A DNA stretch of 64,000 nt from SZUA-309 sp050185825 (GTDB taxonomy: Bacteria > Pseudomonadota > Gammaproteobacteria > Pseudomonadales > Azotimanducaceae), in contig JBFWZA010000002.1 in assembly GCA_050185825.1 (NCBI GenBank), positions 124,001-188,000 of the forward strand, written 5' to 3'. A model generated the notes under the pieces. The model searched no databases. It saw only the letters and a program-made list of their open reading frames with translations, and had not been told where the DNA came from. Each line of letters starts with the position of its first letter. Position 1 is the first letter of the stretch. Both the position numbers and the translations under genes were made by a program. Positions 1 through 9,346 of the stretch are shown here, piece by piece.

Positions 1-1422
1 GTTCACGTGCTGCTCGATGGCAATGATCATGTTGCAGAGCACGGACGGGCTGCCCGGGCCGGTGACGGTGAAGAGGTTCGGAAAGCCGGAAAGTGCGAGC
101 CCGAGATAGGTCACAGGTCCGTGGGCCCATTTGTCGGCGAGACGGCGGCCGTTCCGGCCGATGAGGTTGGCCCTGAGCAGCGCGCCGGTCATGGCGTCGA
201 AACCGGTGGCGTAGACGAGCACATCGAGCTCGTGCTCGGCGTCGGCGGTTCTGATGCCCGTCTCGGTGATGGCCTCGATCGGCGTGGCGTGCACGTCCAC
301 CAGGGTCACGTTGCTGCGGTTGAAGGTCTCGTAGTAGTCCCGGTCCAGCACCTGCCGCTTGCAGCCGAGGCCGTAGGTGGTGGGGCAGAGGGCGTCGGCG
401 GTGTCGGGGTCTTCGACGATGTCGCGGATGCCGTCGCGAAACGCCTCGTTGGCGGCCTCGTTGGCGGTGAGGTCCGTGTAGGCGTCGCGGAAGGCGAGCA
501 GCACACCCAGGCCCTGAGTGCGGACCAGGTCGCGGCGCTGGTCGGGGGTGAGGTCGAGGATGCTCATGCCGCCGCGCGCCCGGGCCGCAGGGCCTGCCAC
601 GGTGGCGGGCAGCTCGGTGCCCGGCAGGGCGCTCACGCCGCTCGGCGCCGGCGGCGCGTCCTGGCGGTCGCGGAACGGCCGGTAACCGGACACCCCACCC
701 GGATTGCTCTGCTGCATCTCGCGGATCTGCCGGTAGTGGGCCTTGAAGTCGTCCTCGACGGCCTTGCGCATCGCCTTGCGGTTCGCGGGAACGGTGTAGA
801 CAGGCGTGCGCTGGAACACCGTGAGGTGCGATGCCACCTTGGCGAGCTCGGGAATCGCCTGCACGCCGGAGGAACCGGTGCCGATGATGCCGATGCGCTT
901 ACCGGTGAGATCGGGCTCATCCTTCGGCCAGAGACCTGTGTGCAGAACGAGACCGCGGAACGATTCGGCGCCGGGAATGACCGGCGTGTTGGGCACCGAC
1001 AGGCAACCGGTGGCCATCACGCAGAACGGTGCTTCGAAGGTCTCGCCGGCGGCGGTGGTCAGGCGCCAGACGTGGGCGGCCTCCTGCCACTCCACGGCCG
1101 TGGCCCGTGTGTCGAAGCGGATGTCACGACGCAGATCGAACTTCTCCGCCACGTGGTTGGCGTAGCGCAGGATGTCCGGCTGGGCGGAGAACACTTCCGG
1201 CCATTCCCACTCCTGCTCGAGTGCCTCAGAGAAGCTGTAGGAGTACTCGAGGCTCGGCACGTCGCAGCGAGCGCCCGGGTATCGGTTCCAGTACCAGGTG
1301 CCGCCCACATCCGAGCCTGCCTCCAGGGCCAGCACGCTGAGTCCCTGGCTGCGGAAACGGTGGATGGCATACATGCCGGCGAAGCCGGCGCCCACGATGA
1401 GCACGTCGGGTTGGTCTTTCAT
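1..1422 (-). CDS. Baeyer-Villiger-type flavin monooxygenase (C-terminus cut by window edge)
   Basis: This gene encodes an FAD- and NADPH-dependent monooxygenase that inserts oxygen into cyclic or linear ketones. The protein starts with the FAD Rossmann motif GAGFAG at residues 11-16. It carries the Baeyer-Villiger fingerprint FRGLVLHTGLWP near residue 155 and a second nucleotide-binding motif, GTGSSG, shortly after. A late ATG motif (YATGF) is also visible. The ATG at 1422 follows directly on an intergenic stretch, and the frame is open to base 1, so the C-terminal part lies outside the window. About 474 residues are present, against a usual length of 500-600. The substrate cannot be deduced. 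The family assignment is firm from the fingerprint. Confidence 0.9.
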   Translation of the reverse strand, partial: MKDQPDVLIVGAGFAGMYAIHRFRSQGLSVLALEAGSDVGGTWYWNRYPGARCDVPSLEYSYSFSEALEQEWEWPEVFSAQPDILRYANHVAEKFDLRRDIRFDTRATAVEWQEAAHVWRLTTAAGETFEAPFCVMATGCLSVPNTPVIPGAESFRGLVLHTGLWPKDEPDLTGKRIGIIGTGSSGVQAIPELAKVASHLTVFQRTPVYTVPANRKAMRKAVEDDFKAHYRQIREMQQSNPGGVSGYRPFRDRQDAPPAPSGVSALPGTELPATVAGPAARARGGMSILDLTPDQRRDLVRTQGLGVLLAFRDAYTDLTANEAANEAFRDGIRDIVEDPDTADALCPTTYGLGCKRQVLDRDYYETFNRSNVTLVDVHATPIEAITETGIRTADAEHELDVLVYATGFDAMTGALLRANLIGRNGRRLADKWAHGPVTYLGLALSGFPNLFTVTGPGSPSVLCNMIIAIEQHVN

Positions 1423-1487
1423 GGGCTGTTTATAGCGCAGATCCGGTTATCGCGCAGTTCCGGCTATCACGCCGCTCCGGCGCGCCG

Positions 1488-3155
1488 TCATACCGCGGCA
1501 GAAGTAGGCTGCCCGCCGGCTTCACCGCTCACCTGCCGGACCAGCGCCTTGCTGGCTGCTCCCATATCGAAGAGTCCGGCGCGGATCGCGCCCACGGTGA
1601 GCCGGTTGCCGCCAATCCAGTAGAGGCAGAAAGCGGTGGCCAGCACCGAGCCGAGCACCTCGCCCCGGTCCAGCAGCGGGAAGGAGAGGCCGCCCATGAT
1701 GAGAGCCACCAGACCGGCGTGAACGAGGGCCCAGAGGAACGAAGGCTTCAGCAGGTCGCGCATAACCCGGGTGGAGTAGAAGTGCTTGCGGGTGTTCTCG
1801 TTGTAGAGCAGCACCGGCCGCTCGCTGCCCCGGGCGCCGGTAGCCTGGACGACGGTGATGCGGTTGCCGATCCGCAGCCGCAGGCCGAAGTCCTCCAGCT
1901 CCACCTCGTGCTCCCTTCCTTCGTCGTCGCGGATGAACAGGTGGTCGAAGGTGGTCGTGTCCTTGACTGCCTCCTGGCGCGGCGTGATGTAGCCGGTGCC
2001 GCCGACCATCACGCCGTGGCCGCCCGATGCCTCGATCACGGTCTCTTCCTCCGTGCGCTGCTGGCTGTCGAGCACCACACCGCTGAGGCTGTTGAGCTGG
2101 TACTTCCAGCCGGCGAGGGACAGAGTCCGGCCGTCGGCTGACAGTCCGGCGATGCCGCGGGGCGCGCCGAAGCTCATGGCCACCCCGATCAGGATGGCGG
2201 CGATGAGGGCATAGGTGCCGTTGTCCTCGTTGAAGATCGGGTCCCGGTTGGCGGCTCGCTGAACGGCCTCATAGGCATCGGAGGATCGCTTGAGGCTGGC
2301 CTGGAACTCGGCCCTGCCCCAGTCGGTGTTGTTCCTGACCGCCGTCACGAGGGCGGACGGCCAGCCGTCGATCTCCTCTTTTTTGATCCCGACGTAGTCA
2401 CCGCCGAGCGCACGGGCCATCAGATTAAGATTCTTCAGGTCGTCGTTCTCGTTGCTGTACTCGCTCCTGATGGACTCGATCTGCGGCTCGATGATCGCTT
2501 TGCGCTCCGCGATGAGGGACAGCCGGGCATCGTCGGCCAGGGTCCGGCCGGACTTCGAGTTGAGCCGGAAGGCTTCGTTGCCGATCAGACGCGCTTCCTG
2601 AACCAGCGGCGCCAGGGTCAGCGCATCGCTCTGGAGCGAGTTCTCCGGCTTGATTTCCGCGCTGAGCCTGATGGGTACGATCGGCCTGGTGAGCGCTTCC
2701 TCCCGCTCCTCGGCCGCGCGCTCGGCGGCTGCCGCTTCGGCGATGGCCCGTTGCTCGGCGGCGGCTTCCTGGGCAATGGCGCGCTCCTCCGCCCGACGTT
2801 CCGCCGCTGCTGCCTGAGCGGCCTGGCGCAGCTCCCTGCTGTGCGCTTTCTTCGCGGCCTGTACCTTGCTGTCCCAGTCCCGGCGCTCGGGGCTGCCCAC
2901 GCGGCCGTAGCTCGAGTGGATCTGTCGGGCTTCCTGCTGCACGGCCTTCTGCCGCGCCTGCATCTCCGCCCGCGTAATCTCACCGGCGCGCCACTGCTTC
3001 GATGCCTCGGCGTAGTTGTCGTTGAGCTCGATGATCCTGGCCAGGTCCGACGCTTCGTCGGCCCTGGCGGGAGGTGTAGTGACGAGATTGCAGCAGAGCA
3101 GTATGGCGATGGCTGCGACCGAAGCGAATCGGCCGTTGGGGTGAGCGCCTTGCAT
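1488..3155 (-). CDS. Secreted/membrane coiled-coil protein of unknown function
   Basis: I do not recognise this 555-aa protein. It has a signal peptide ending near ARADEA (residues 1-33). A long Ala/Glu/Arg-rich coiled-coil segment follows at about residues 85-165. One hydrophobic segment lies near residue 310 (YALIAAILIGVAM) and two more lie in the C-terminal third (WALVHAGLVALIMGG and VLATAFCLYWIGG). Between them is a beta-rich soluble region. The layout suggests an envelope-anchored protein with a periplasmic stalk. A GGAAGGGAG ribosome-binding site precedes the ATG at 3155. It has no obvious operon partner. Confidence 0.6.
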   Translation of the reverse strand: MQGAHPNGRFASVAAIAILLCCNLVTTPPARADEASDLARIIELNDNYAEASKQWRAGEITRAEMQARQKAVQQEARQIHSSYGRVGSPERRDWDSKVQAAKKAHSRELRQAAQAAAAERRAEERAIAQEAAAEQRAIAEAAAAERAAEEREEALTRPIVPIRLSAEIKPENSLQSDALTLAPLVQEARLIGNEAFRLNSKSGRTLADDARLSLIAERKAIIEPQIESIRSEYSNENDDLKNLNLMARALGGDYVGIKKEEIDGWPSALVTAVRNNTDWGRAEFQASLKRSSDAYEAVQRAANRDPIFNEDNGTYALIAAILIGVAMSFGAPRGIAGLSADGRTLSLAGWKYQLNSLSGVVLDSQQRTEEETVIEASGGHGVMVGGTGYITPRQEAVKDTTTFDHLFIRDDEGREHEVELEDFGLRLRIGNRITVVQATGARGSERPVLLYNENTRKHFYSTRVMRDLLKPSFLWALVHAGLVALIMGGLSFPLLDRGEVLGSVLATAFCLYWIGGNRLTVGAIRAGLFDMGAASKALVRQVSGEAGGQPTSAAV

Positions 3156-3375
3156 GTCGTTCTCCCTTCCTGATGTCCATCCAGCCCGGTGAGGATCGGA
3201 TGGTGTCGATCGGAAGCGGTGGCGCTGATACGGCTACGGCGGCACCAGCCGCGGTGAAGTGTGACCTCATTGTCTAGCAACAGGCTTAATGATTGCTGAA
3301 CAGGGCGCGATGGTCCACCCGCTGGCCGGCGGGGCAGTCCTGTGGTCTAGTGGGGCTGGCTGGAAAGGAGGACGC

Positions 3376-4227
3376 ATGAAGAAAACCACCGTATCGCTCG
3401 GCAACGGTATCCAGTTGGCCTGCATCGAACGCCCGGGCTGCGAGGTGCCCCTCGTGCTGCTGCACGGCATCACGGACAACGCGTTCACCTGGCTGCCGGT
3501 GCTCGAGGGTATCGACGCGCGCTGTCGTGTGTTTGCGCTGGACTTCCGCGGCCACGGCGAATCGGACAAGCCGGAAGCCTTCTACGACGCCGAAGCCTAC
3601 GCCGCCGACGTACGGCACTTCATCGATGAGCAGATCGGTGAGCCGGTGCTCCTTGCCGGCCACTCGCTCGGCGGGGTGGTGGCCGTGCAGACCGGGGTGA
3701 CCGCGCCGGGGCTGGTGCGCGGGCTCTTTCTCGAGGATCCGCCGCTGTACTTCGTGAACGACCTGAACGAAACCTACCGGGCACTGTTCGAAGGCACGGT
3801 GCTGATGGCCAGCACGCTGCAGGCCGGCAGCCGCAGCCCGGACGACTGGTTCGAGGTGATGGCCGCGGCACCCGACCCTTATTCAGGCAGGCCCGGCATC
3901 GAAACGATGGGCGCAGAGAAGATCCGGCAGCGCATCGAGTCCATCGGCCTGATGAAGCCCAAGGCGATGACGGACGGCCTGGCCGGTTCCCTGCACTGGA
4001 ACACGGATCAGGTGCTGGCGGGCATCCGCTGCCCGGTGACCGTGATCACCGGCAATCCGGCGCTGGGTGCGGTGATGACGGGCGAGGAGGTGGCGCGGAT
4101 GCAGGGGATCGTGCCGGGCATGCGTGCGATCGGGCTGAACGACGTGGGTCATCTCATCCACGACCAGAAACCCGACGCGTGGCTCGAGGCCGTGAACGGC
4201 TGGATCGACGAAGCACTCACCGGCTGA
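3376..4227 (+). CDS. Alpha/beta hydrolase
   Basis: This is a 283-aa hydrolase of the alpha/beta fold. The oxyanion strand ends in LLHGITDN near residue 30. The nucleophile elbow is GHSLGG with Ser near residue 97, and a C-terminal His is in the segment DVGHLIHD. The acid lies in the usual place before it. The start at 3376 is preceded by AAAGGAGGACGC, a near-ideal ribosome-binding site; the open frame continues upstream without a comparable site. The substrate is unknown. It could be an esterase, lactonase or C-C hydrolase, and the nearby monooxygenase makes lactone hydrolysis an attractive but untested idea. Confidence 0.85.
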   Translation: MKKTTVSLGNGIQLACIERPGCEVPLVLLHGITDNAFTWLPVLEGIDARCRVFALDFRGHGESDKPEAFYDAEAYAADVRHFIDEQIGEPVLLAGHSLGGVVAVQTGVTAPGLVRGLFLEDPPLYFVNDLNETYRALFEGTVLMASTLQAGSRSPDDWFEVMAAAPDPYSGRPGIETMGAEKIRQRIESIGLMKPKAMTDGLAGSLHWNTDQVLAGIRCPVTVITGNPALGAVMTGEEVARMQGIVPGMRAIGLNDVGHLIHDQKPDAWLEAVNGWIDEALTG

Positions 4228-4240
4228 CCCGGCGTTCGGT

Positions 4241-4960
4241 CTACCAGGGCAACGGTACCCCGTCGTAGTTCAGAAACGCGCCCGTGTGCTCGGGATTGAG
4301 CGTCTGCAGCAGCTCGAGCAGCCGCGCGGCGGCCTCCTGCGGCGTGACGACCGGTTGCCGGCGCCGGGCTACGAACCGGTTGGAGAGCGCGGTGCGGGTG
4401 GTGCCCGGATGCACGGCCACCACGGTGGGGGTGTTGCGCTCCCGGGCGAGCTCCACGGCGGCAGTCTTCGCCGCCATGTTCAGCGCGGCCTTGGCCATGC
4501 GGTAGCCGTACCAGCCACCCAGGTGATTGTTGGCGATGCTGCCCACCCTGGCGGACAGCAGGCAGACCACCGGGTGCGCTGCACCCCTGAGCAGCGGCTT
4601 CACGGCGGAAAGCACCACGAGCGGTGCGCTGGCGTTGACGGCGAAGGTCCGGCCGAGGGCGGCGGGATCGATGTCCGCGAGAGACTTCTCCGGGGCGAGG
4701 TCGGTGTCGTGCAGCACCCCGCTGGCGACGATGACGAGGTCGAGCGCACCCTCCACCTGCCCGGTGGCCGCGCGCACCGATTCGGCATCGGTGAGGTCGG
4801 CCTCGAGCCAGCGCACCTTCTCGCAGGTACTGCACACAGGACGGCGGTGCAGGGCATAGACGCGCTGCACATCACTGCGGGCCGCCAGCGCGTCCACCAG
4901 TGCGCTGCCGATGCCGCCGCCGGCGCCGGCGATCAGCGCGCGCCCCATCAGGCGGCGCAT
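4241..4960 (-). CDS. Short-chain dehydrogenase/reductase (C-factor-like)
   Basis: This is an NAD(P)-dependent short-chain dehydrogenase of 239 aa. The cofactor motif GAGGGIG lies at residues 11-17, the NAG-like motif is VASGVL, and the catalytic Tyr-x3-Lys is YGYRMAK, with Ser in LLSARVG. The gene overlaps the end of the photolyase-like gene, so the two are co-transcribed. The ATG at 4960 has GAGG upstream; an alternative ATG at 4948 overlaps the preceding stop as TGATG. A linked SDR beside photolyase-related genes is a recurrent arrangement as I recall it, but the reaction is not known. Confidence 0.82.
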   Translation of the reverse strand: MRRLMGRALIAGAGGGIGSALVDALAARSDVQRVYALHRRPVCSTCEKVRWLEADLTDAESVRAATGQVEGALDLVIVASGVLHDTDLAPEKSLADIDPAALGRTFAVNASAPLVVLSAVKPLLRGAAHPVVCLLSARVGSIANNHLGGWYGYRMAKAALNMAAKTAAVELARERNTPTVVAVHPGTTRTALSNRFVARRRQPVVTPQEAAARLLELLQTLNPEHTGAFLNYDGVPLPW

Positions 4961-6441
4961 TCGGTGACCTCGTCGATGAAGTCCTCCGCCAGGCCGACGA
5001 TGCGTTTCAGGCGCTTCGGGTCCAGCCGGTCGAGCGAGCGGACCATCATCGCAAGCCGCGGGTTGCCGGCCAGCACCCGCCGGTGTTTTGCCACGAACCG
5101 CCAGTAGAGCCCGTCCGCCACCTCGGTCCAGGCGCCGCCGGGATAGTCGCTCATGTGCCGGATGTAGTTGGAGCCGCAGAGGTACGGTTTGCTGGTGAAG
5201 ATCCCGCCGTCCGAGGTGAGCCCCATGCCGTAGACGTTGGGCACCATGACCCAGTCGTAGGCGTCGACGTATGAGCTCATGAAGAAGCGGTAGGCCTCCC
5301 CGGGATGGACCTCCGTCAGGTTCATCAGGTTGGCGATCACCATGAGCCGCTCGATGTGGTGGTTCCAGGCGAGGTCCCGGGTGCGGCCGAGGGCCGCGTC
5401 GAGGGGCAGCAGGCCGGTGTCCGCGTCGAGCCAGCGGCGGCTGAGCCGGCGCTGGCCACCCCAGACGTTGCGCCGGCGCAGGGTCTGCCGGTGCTGGCGG
5501 TAGGCGCCGCGGATGAACTCGCGCCAGCCGACGATCTGACGGAGAAAGCCCTCCAGATCGTTGAGCGGCACACCGAGGCTCGTGCCGGCGTCGAGCGCCC
5601 GCCCGACCACCTCGTCCGGTGTTATCAGTCCGACGTTCAGAAACGGCGATATCACGCTGTGGAAGAGCACCGGCGAGCGATTCGACAGCGCATCTTCGTA
5701 GGTGCCGAAGCCGGTGAGCCGCTCCTCGAGAAACCGGTCCAGCCAGCGCATCGCGCCGTCCCGATCCACGGGCAGCCAGAGCTCGCGGGCGCTGCCGGGA
5801 TGCCCGGAGAAGGTGTCGGCCACTTCGTCGAGGCAGCGTCGGGTGTCGGCGTCGTGCCGCACGCAGGGCAATGCCGGCACGGACTGGCCGGCGGGCAGCC
5901 GGGCGCGGTTGTCCGCGTCGAAGCTCCAGCGGCCGCCGAGTGGCCGGTTGCCGTCCGCCTCGAGCAGCAGCTTCAGGCGCAACCGTTGCGTCCGGTAGAA
6001 GCTGGCCATGCGCGGTTTCTTCGCGGTGGCGAAGTAGGCGTCCAGGGACGCATCCTCGGTGAGGAACATGGGGTTGGGCAGCGCCTGATGACGGATGCCC
6101 AGACGATCAGCGGCGCGTGTGATCTGCCCGGCGAGGCCGCGGTCCTCGGTGTCGAAGTGCAGCAGCCTGCGGGCGCTGGTCTGCTGCAGCGCGCCGGTGA
6201 TGGCGGACGCCAGGGTCTGTCTGTCCGCCAGCGTGTGATAGCGCACGTCGAAGCCTGCGCGTCTCAGCCGCGCCGCGTGACGACGCATGGCGGCAATCAC
6301 GAAGCCGAGCTTCTGCTGATGAAAGGGCAGCCGGGTACAGAGACGCTCGTCCTCGCACATGAGGATCACCGCGTCGCGATGCGCCTGCAGGTGACGAAGG
6401 TCGAAGAGTTGATTGGCGGCGATGCAGAGCAGGTCGGTCAT
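4948..6441 (-). CDS. Cryptochrome/photolyase-related protein of the FeS-BCP type, lacking the FeS cysteines
   Basis: This 497-aa protein matches bacterial 6-4 photolyase-like proteins (PhrB/CryPro class) in length and sequence. Evidence includes the N-terminal FDLRHL antenna domain and FAD-binding segments such as HHIERLMVIANL, PNVYGMG and SDGGIFTSKPY. Members of this class normally hold a [4Fe-4S] cluster by four Cys in the C-terminal domain. Here the usual CxxC after NYINRMSNY reads PGGA, and the later CPF segment reads ADG, so those ligands are absent. I chose the ATG at 6441 because the longer frame would run into the oppositely oriented transporter gene. It probably repairs DNA or senses light using FAD. 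Confidence 0.85.
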   Translation of the reverse strand: MTDLLCIAANQLFDLRHLQAHRDAVILMCEDERLCTRLPFHQQKLGFVIAAMRRHAARLRRAGFDVRYHTLADRQTLASAITGALQQTSARRLLHFDTEDRGLAGQITRAADRLGIRHQALPNPMFLTEDASLDAYFATAKKPRMASFYRTQRLRLKLLLEADGNRPLGGRWSFDADNRARLPAGQSVPALPCVRHDADTRRCLDEVADTFSGHPGSARELWLPVDRDGAMRWLDRFLEERLTGFGTYEDALSNRSPVLFHSVISPFLNVGLITPDEVVGRALDAGTSLGVPLNDLEGFLRQIVGWREFIRGAYRQHRQTLRRRNVWGGQRRLSRRWLDADTGLLPLDAALGRTRDLAWNHHIERLMVIANLMNLTEVHPGEAYRFFMSSYVDAYDWVMVPNVYGMGLTSDGGIFTSKPYLCGSNYIRHMSDYPGGAWTEVADGLYWRFVAKHRRVLAGNPRLAMMVRSLDRLDPKRLKRIVGLAEDFIDEVTECAA

Positions 6442-6561
6442 GCCGGCAGGGTGCACCGGCACGGGTGAAAAACCTGCGAAGGCACTCCGCCAGACCGATT
6501 GCTGGCGCCGACCTGCCACCCTCTTTAGACTCTTTTCGACTGGGATGGAGCACGGGACAGG

Positions 6562-7668
6562 GTGGCGGAACCGGCGTACCAGACGGAAGTGTCGAGCGAT
6601 CGGCTGATCGTGAGCCTGTCCGGCGACTGGGTGTTCGACAACGCCGAGGCGATCGAGAGCTCGCTCAAGCAGCTCGGTACGCCGGGTGAGGCAAGTGTCG
6701 AGTTCCGTTGCGCCGGGCTCTCCCACATCGATCTCACGGGTGCCTGGCTCCTCTACTCCAAATCCCTGGAGCTCGAGCAGGCCGGTCGGCACAGCGAGTT
6801 CACCGGCTTCCGTGACGTGCACATGAAGTTTCTCAGTCATGTGATCGAGCGTCCCACCGAGCTGCCGGAGCCGCCTCCGAAACCATCCGTCGCGGTGACC
6901 GTGGTGGCCTGGATGGGTAAGGGGGTGGTGGACCTGGTCCGGGAGCTCGGCGAGATGACGGTGATGGCGGTGGACGGCATCCGACGGCCGTCGCGGCTTG
7001 CCTTCCGGGAGACCGTCAATCAGCTCATGGACGTGGGGCTGAAAGCCATTCCCATCATCGCCATCATGTCCTTTCTCATCGGCCTGGTGCTCGGTTATCA
7101 GGCGTCCACCCAGCTCGCCAGGCTGGGTGCTGCGGCCTTCACCATCGATCTGGTGGCGATCTCCATCCTCCGGGAGATGGGGGTGCTGCTGACGGCCGTG
7201 ATGGTGGCCGGCCGCTCGGGCAGCGCCTTCGCGGCCTCCCTCGGCGCGATGAAGCTCAACGAGGAAACGGATGCCATGCAGGTGATGGGGCTCTCCGTGA
7301 ACGGCACGCTGGTGTTTCCGCGGATCCTCGCGCTGGTGATCGCGGTGCCCTTTCTCACCGCCGTTTCGGATCTCGCCGGTATCGCCGGCGCCTGGATGGT
7401 GGGCGTCACGGTGCTCGACATCTCCACCCTGGAGTTTCTCTCCCGCATCGTCGACGCCGTGGATCTGAACACGGTGATGGTGGGGCTCTCCAAGGCGCCG
7501 GTGTTTGCCGTGCTGATCGGTGCCGTGGGCACGCTCCGGGGGCTGCAGGTGACCCAGTCCGCGGAAGAGCTCGGCCAGCTCACCACCCGGGCGGTGGTCG
7601 AAGCCATCTTTCTGGTAATCATCGCGGACGCCGTGTTCTCCATCATCTACACGGAGCTCGGCATCTGA
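6562..7668 (+). CDS. MlaE-family lipid transport permease with N-terminal STAS domain
   Basis: This is the permease of an ABC transporter that moves phospholipids or other hydrophobic compounds between the membranes. Residues 1-90 form a STAS/MlaB-like domain (SLSGDWVFDNAEAIESSL, HIDLTGAWLLY). Residues 150-368 are the MlaE domain with five or so membrane helices and the conserved segment FRETVNQLMDVG. The start is GTG at 6562 with GGAG about 12 bases upstream. It overlaps the ATPase gene in TGATG. The STAS and permease functions are separate proteins in E. coli Mla and fused here, a fusion found in many proteobacteria. Confidence 0.88.
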   Translation: MAEPAYQTEVSSDRLIVSLSGDWVFDNAEAIESSLKQLGTPGEASVEFRCAGLSHIDLTGAWLLYSKSLELEQAGRHSEFTGFRDVHMKFLSHVIERPTELPEPPPKPSVAVTVVAWMGKGVVDLVRELGEMTVMAVDGIRRPSRLAFRETVNQLMDVGLKAIPIIAIMSFLIGLVLGYQASTQLARLGAAAFTIDLVAISILREMGVLLTAVMVAGRSGSAFAASLGAMKLNEETDAMQVMGLSVNGTLVFPRILALVIAVPFLTAVSDLAGIAGAWMVGVTVLDISTLEFLSRIVDAVDLNTVMVGLSKAPVFAVLIGAVGTLRGLQVTQSAEELGQLTTRAVVEAIFLVIIADAVFSIIYTELGI

Positions 7669-8426
7669 TGGCGGAGCCGGCGATCTCGGTGCGTGGTCTG
7701 GTCAATCGCTTTGGCGACCATGTCGTGCACGACGGTTTGAACCTCGAGGTGGAGCAGGGTGAGATTCTGGGGATCGTCGGCGGCTCCGGATCCGGCAAGT
7801 CCGTTCTGCTGCGTTCCATGCTGGGACTCCGGCACCCTCAGGCCGGTGAGATCGAGGTCCTGGGCATGCCGATCGGTGTCGCCAGAGACGGGCCCCATCG
7901 ACGCTGGGGCGTGCTCTTTCAGCATGGTGCGCTGTTTTCGGGATTGACCGTGCGGGAGAACGTCGAGCTGCCCATCGCCCTGCACTCGAAGATGGCCCGC
8001 GACACCCGGGCGAAGCTCGCCCGCCTGAAGATCCAGATGGCGGGATTGCCGCTCGAGGCGGAGGACAAAGTGCCGTCCGAGCTGTCCGGTGGTATGGTGA
8101 AACGCGCGGCGCTGGCCCGGGCACTGGCGCTCGATCCGGAGCTGCTCTTTCTGGACGAGCCAACGGCGGGGCTGGACCCCATTGCCGCGGAAGAATTCGA
8201 AGACGTCATCACCTATCTGCGCAAGAGTCTGGATTTGACCGTTGTGATCATCACGCACGATCTGGACACTCTGTATTCGGTCTGTGACCGGGTGACCGTG
8301 CTCGTGGACAAACGCGCCATCACCGGCGCGCTGGAGGAGGTGGCGAAGATCGATCATCCCTGGGTGAGCGCGTATTTCAACGGCTCCCGTGCCCGGATCG
8401 TCCGCGCCGGGGAGACGAAGCGTTGA
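7668..8426 (+). CDS. ABC transporter ATP-binding protein (MlaF-like)
   Basis: This 252-aa ATPase powers the lipid transport system. The Walker A motif is GGSGSGKS at about residues 37-44, the signature is ELSGGM, and Walker B is LLFLDEPTAGLDP, followed by the H-loop THD. The ATG overlaps the stop of the permease gene, and its own stop overlaps the MCE-protein start, so the four genes 6562-9897 are one translationally coupled operon. Subfamily assignment rests on its neighbours as well as on sequence. Confidence 0.9.
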   Translation: MAEPAISVRGLVNRFGDHVVHDGLNLEVEQGEILGIVGGSGSGKSVLLRSMLGLRHPQAGEIEVLGMPIGVARDGPHRRWGVLFQHGALFSGLTVRENVELPIALHSKMARDTRAKLARLKIQMAGLPLEAEDKVPSELSGGMVKRAALARALALDPELLFLDEPTAGLDPIAAEEFEDVITYLRKSLDLTVVIITHDLDTLYSVCDRVTVLVDKRAITGALEEVAKIDHPWVSAYFNGSRARIVRAGETKR

Positions 8427-9346
8427 ATCCGCATACCAACTACGTGGCAGTGGGTCTGTTTCTGATTGCCGGGATCATCAGCGTCATGGTGCTGATCATG
8501 TGGCTCGGCAAGGCCGGCGACGTCACGCCGCGCGAGGCATACGTGGTGCAGATCCACGGCAACGTGAACGGGCTGTCCAATGGCAGCGCGGTCTACTATC
8601 TCGGCGTGAACGTCGGCAGCGTGGTCGGCATCGTGCTGCACACGGAGGGCGAGCCCATGGTGGAAGTGCACATCGAGATCGAGAAAGGGCTGCCGATCAC
8701 GGCGCACACCTATGCGACCCTGGTCACCCAGGGCGTGACCGGAATCGGCAACATCGATCTGGGCAACGACCCAGCGCTGGACGCCCCACAGCAGGTGCAC
8801 CATTCCGGTGCCCGGGTCATTCCCTTCCGTGCCAGCGGGCTGAGCGCCTTTCTGTCCGGCAGTGGTGACATCTCGGTGGACATGCAGCGCCTGCTCGCGC
8901 GGCTGAACGCCTGGGCAGGCGAGGAGAACCGGCTGCGGGTTGAAGAGATCCTGGAGAACGTCCGGACGCTGACAGCCGCGCTGGCGGAGGAGCGGCAGAC
9001 GGTGCCCGAGCTGGCCGGCTCTCTGAAGGCTGCGATGGCGAGCCTCGAGCGCACCACGGCGCGTATCGAGAAATCGGTGAGCAACGACTGGCCCGCCATC
9101 GCCGGTGATCTCAAACAGACGTCGGGACATCTGGCTGCGGCTTCGGCCAGGGTGGACGGCTGGCTCGCGGAGCACGAAGCGAGCATCGAGCGCCTGCTCG
9201 GCCCCGGCTTCGAGGACGTGAGCGGGCTGGCGGCCGAGCTGCACGTGGTGACAGAAGAACTCACACGGCTCAGCGCCAGGCTGCGCGAAGATCCTTCCCG
9301 GCTCATCTATCGGGCTCAGAGCGACGCCGTGGTGGTGGAACCATGA
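8423..9346 (+). CDS. MCE/MlaD-family substrate-binding protein
   Basis: This 307-aa protein has one N-terminal membrane anchor (residues 7-28, VAVGLFLIAGIISVMVLIMW). A single MCE domain follows at about residues 38-115 (NVNGLSNGSAVYYLGVNVGSVVGI, TQGVTGIGNIDL). The helical, coiled-coil C-terminal tail is typical of MlaD/PqiB relatives that form hexameric rings or tubes across the periplasm. The start codon is TTG at 8423, overlapping the stop of the ATPase gene as TTGA; no ATG is suitably placed. It binds the transported lipid between the inner-membrane complex and the outer membrane. Confidence 0.87.
   Translation: MNPHTNYVAVGLFLIAGIISVMVLIMWLGKAGDVTPREAYVVQIHGNVNGLSNGSAVYYLGVNVGSVVGIVLHTEGEPMVEVHIEIEKGLPITAHTYATLVTQGVTGIGNIDLGNDPALDAPQQVHHSGARVIPFRASGLSAFLSGSGDISVDMQRLLARLNAWAGEENRLRVEEILENVRTLTAALAEERQTVPELAGSLKAAMASLERTTARIEKSVSNDWPAIAGDLKQTSGHLAAASARVDGWLAEHEASIERLLGPGFEDVSGLAAELHVVTEELTRLSARLREDPSRLIYRAQSDAVVVEP

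Noticed and set aside
7..1623. Long open frame opposite the Baeyer-Villiger monooxygenase
   Set aside because: It is the antisense shadow of a gene with clear FAD and BVMO motifs; high GC keeps many shadow frames open across the window.
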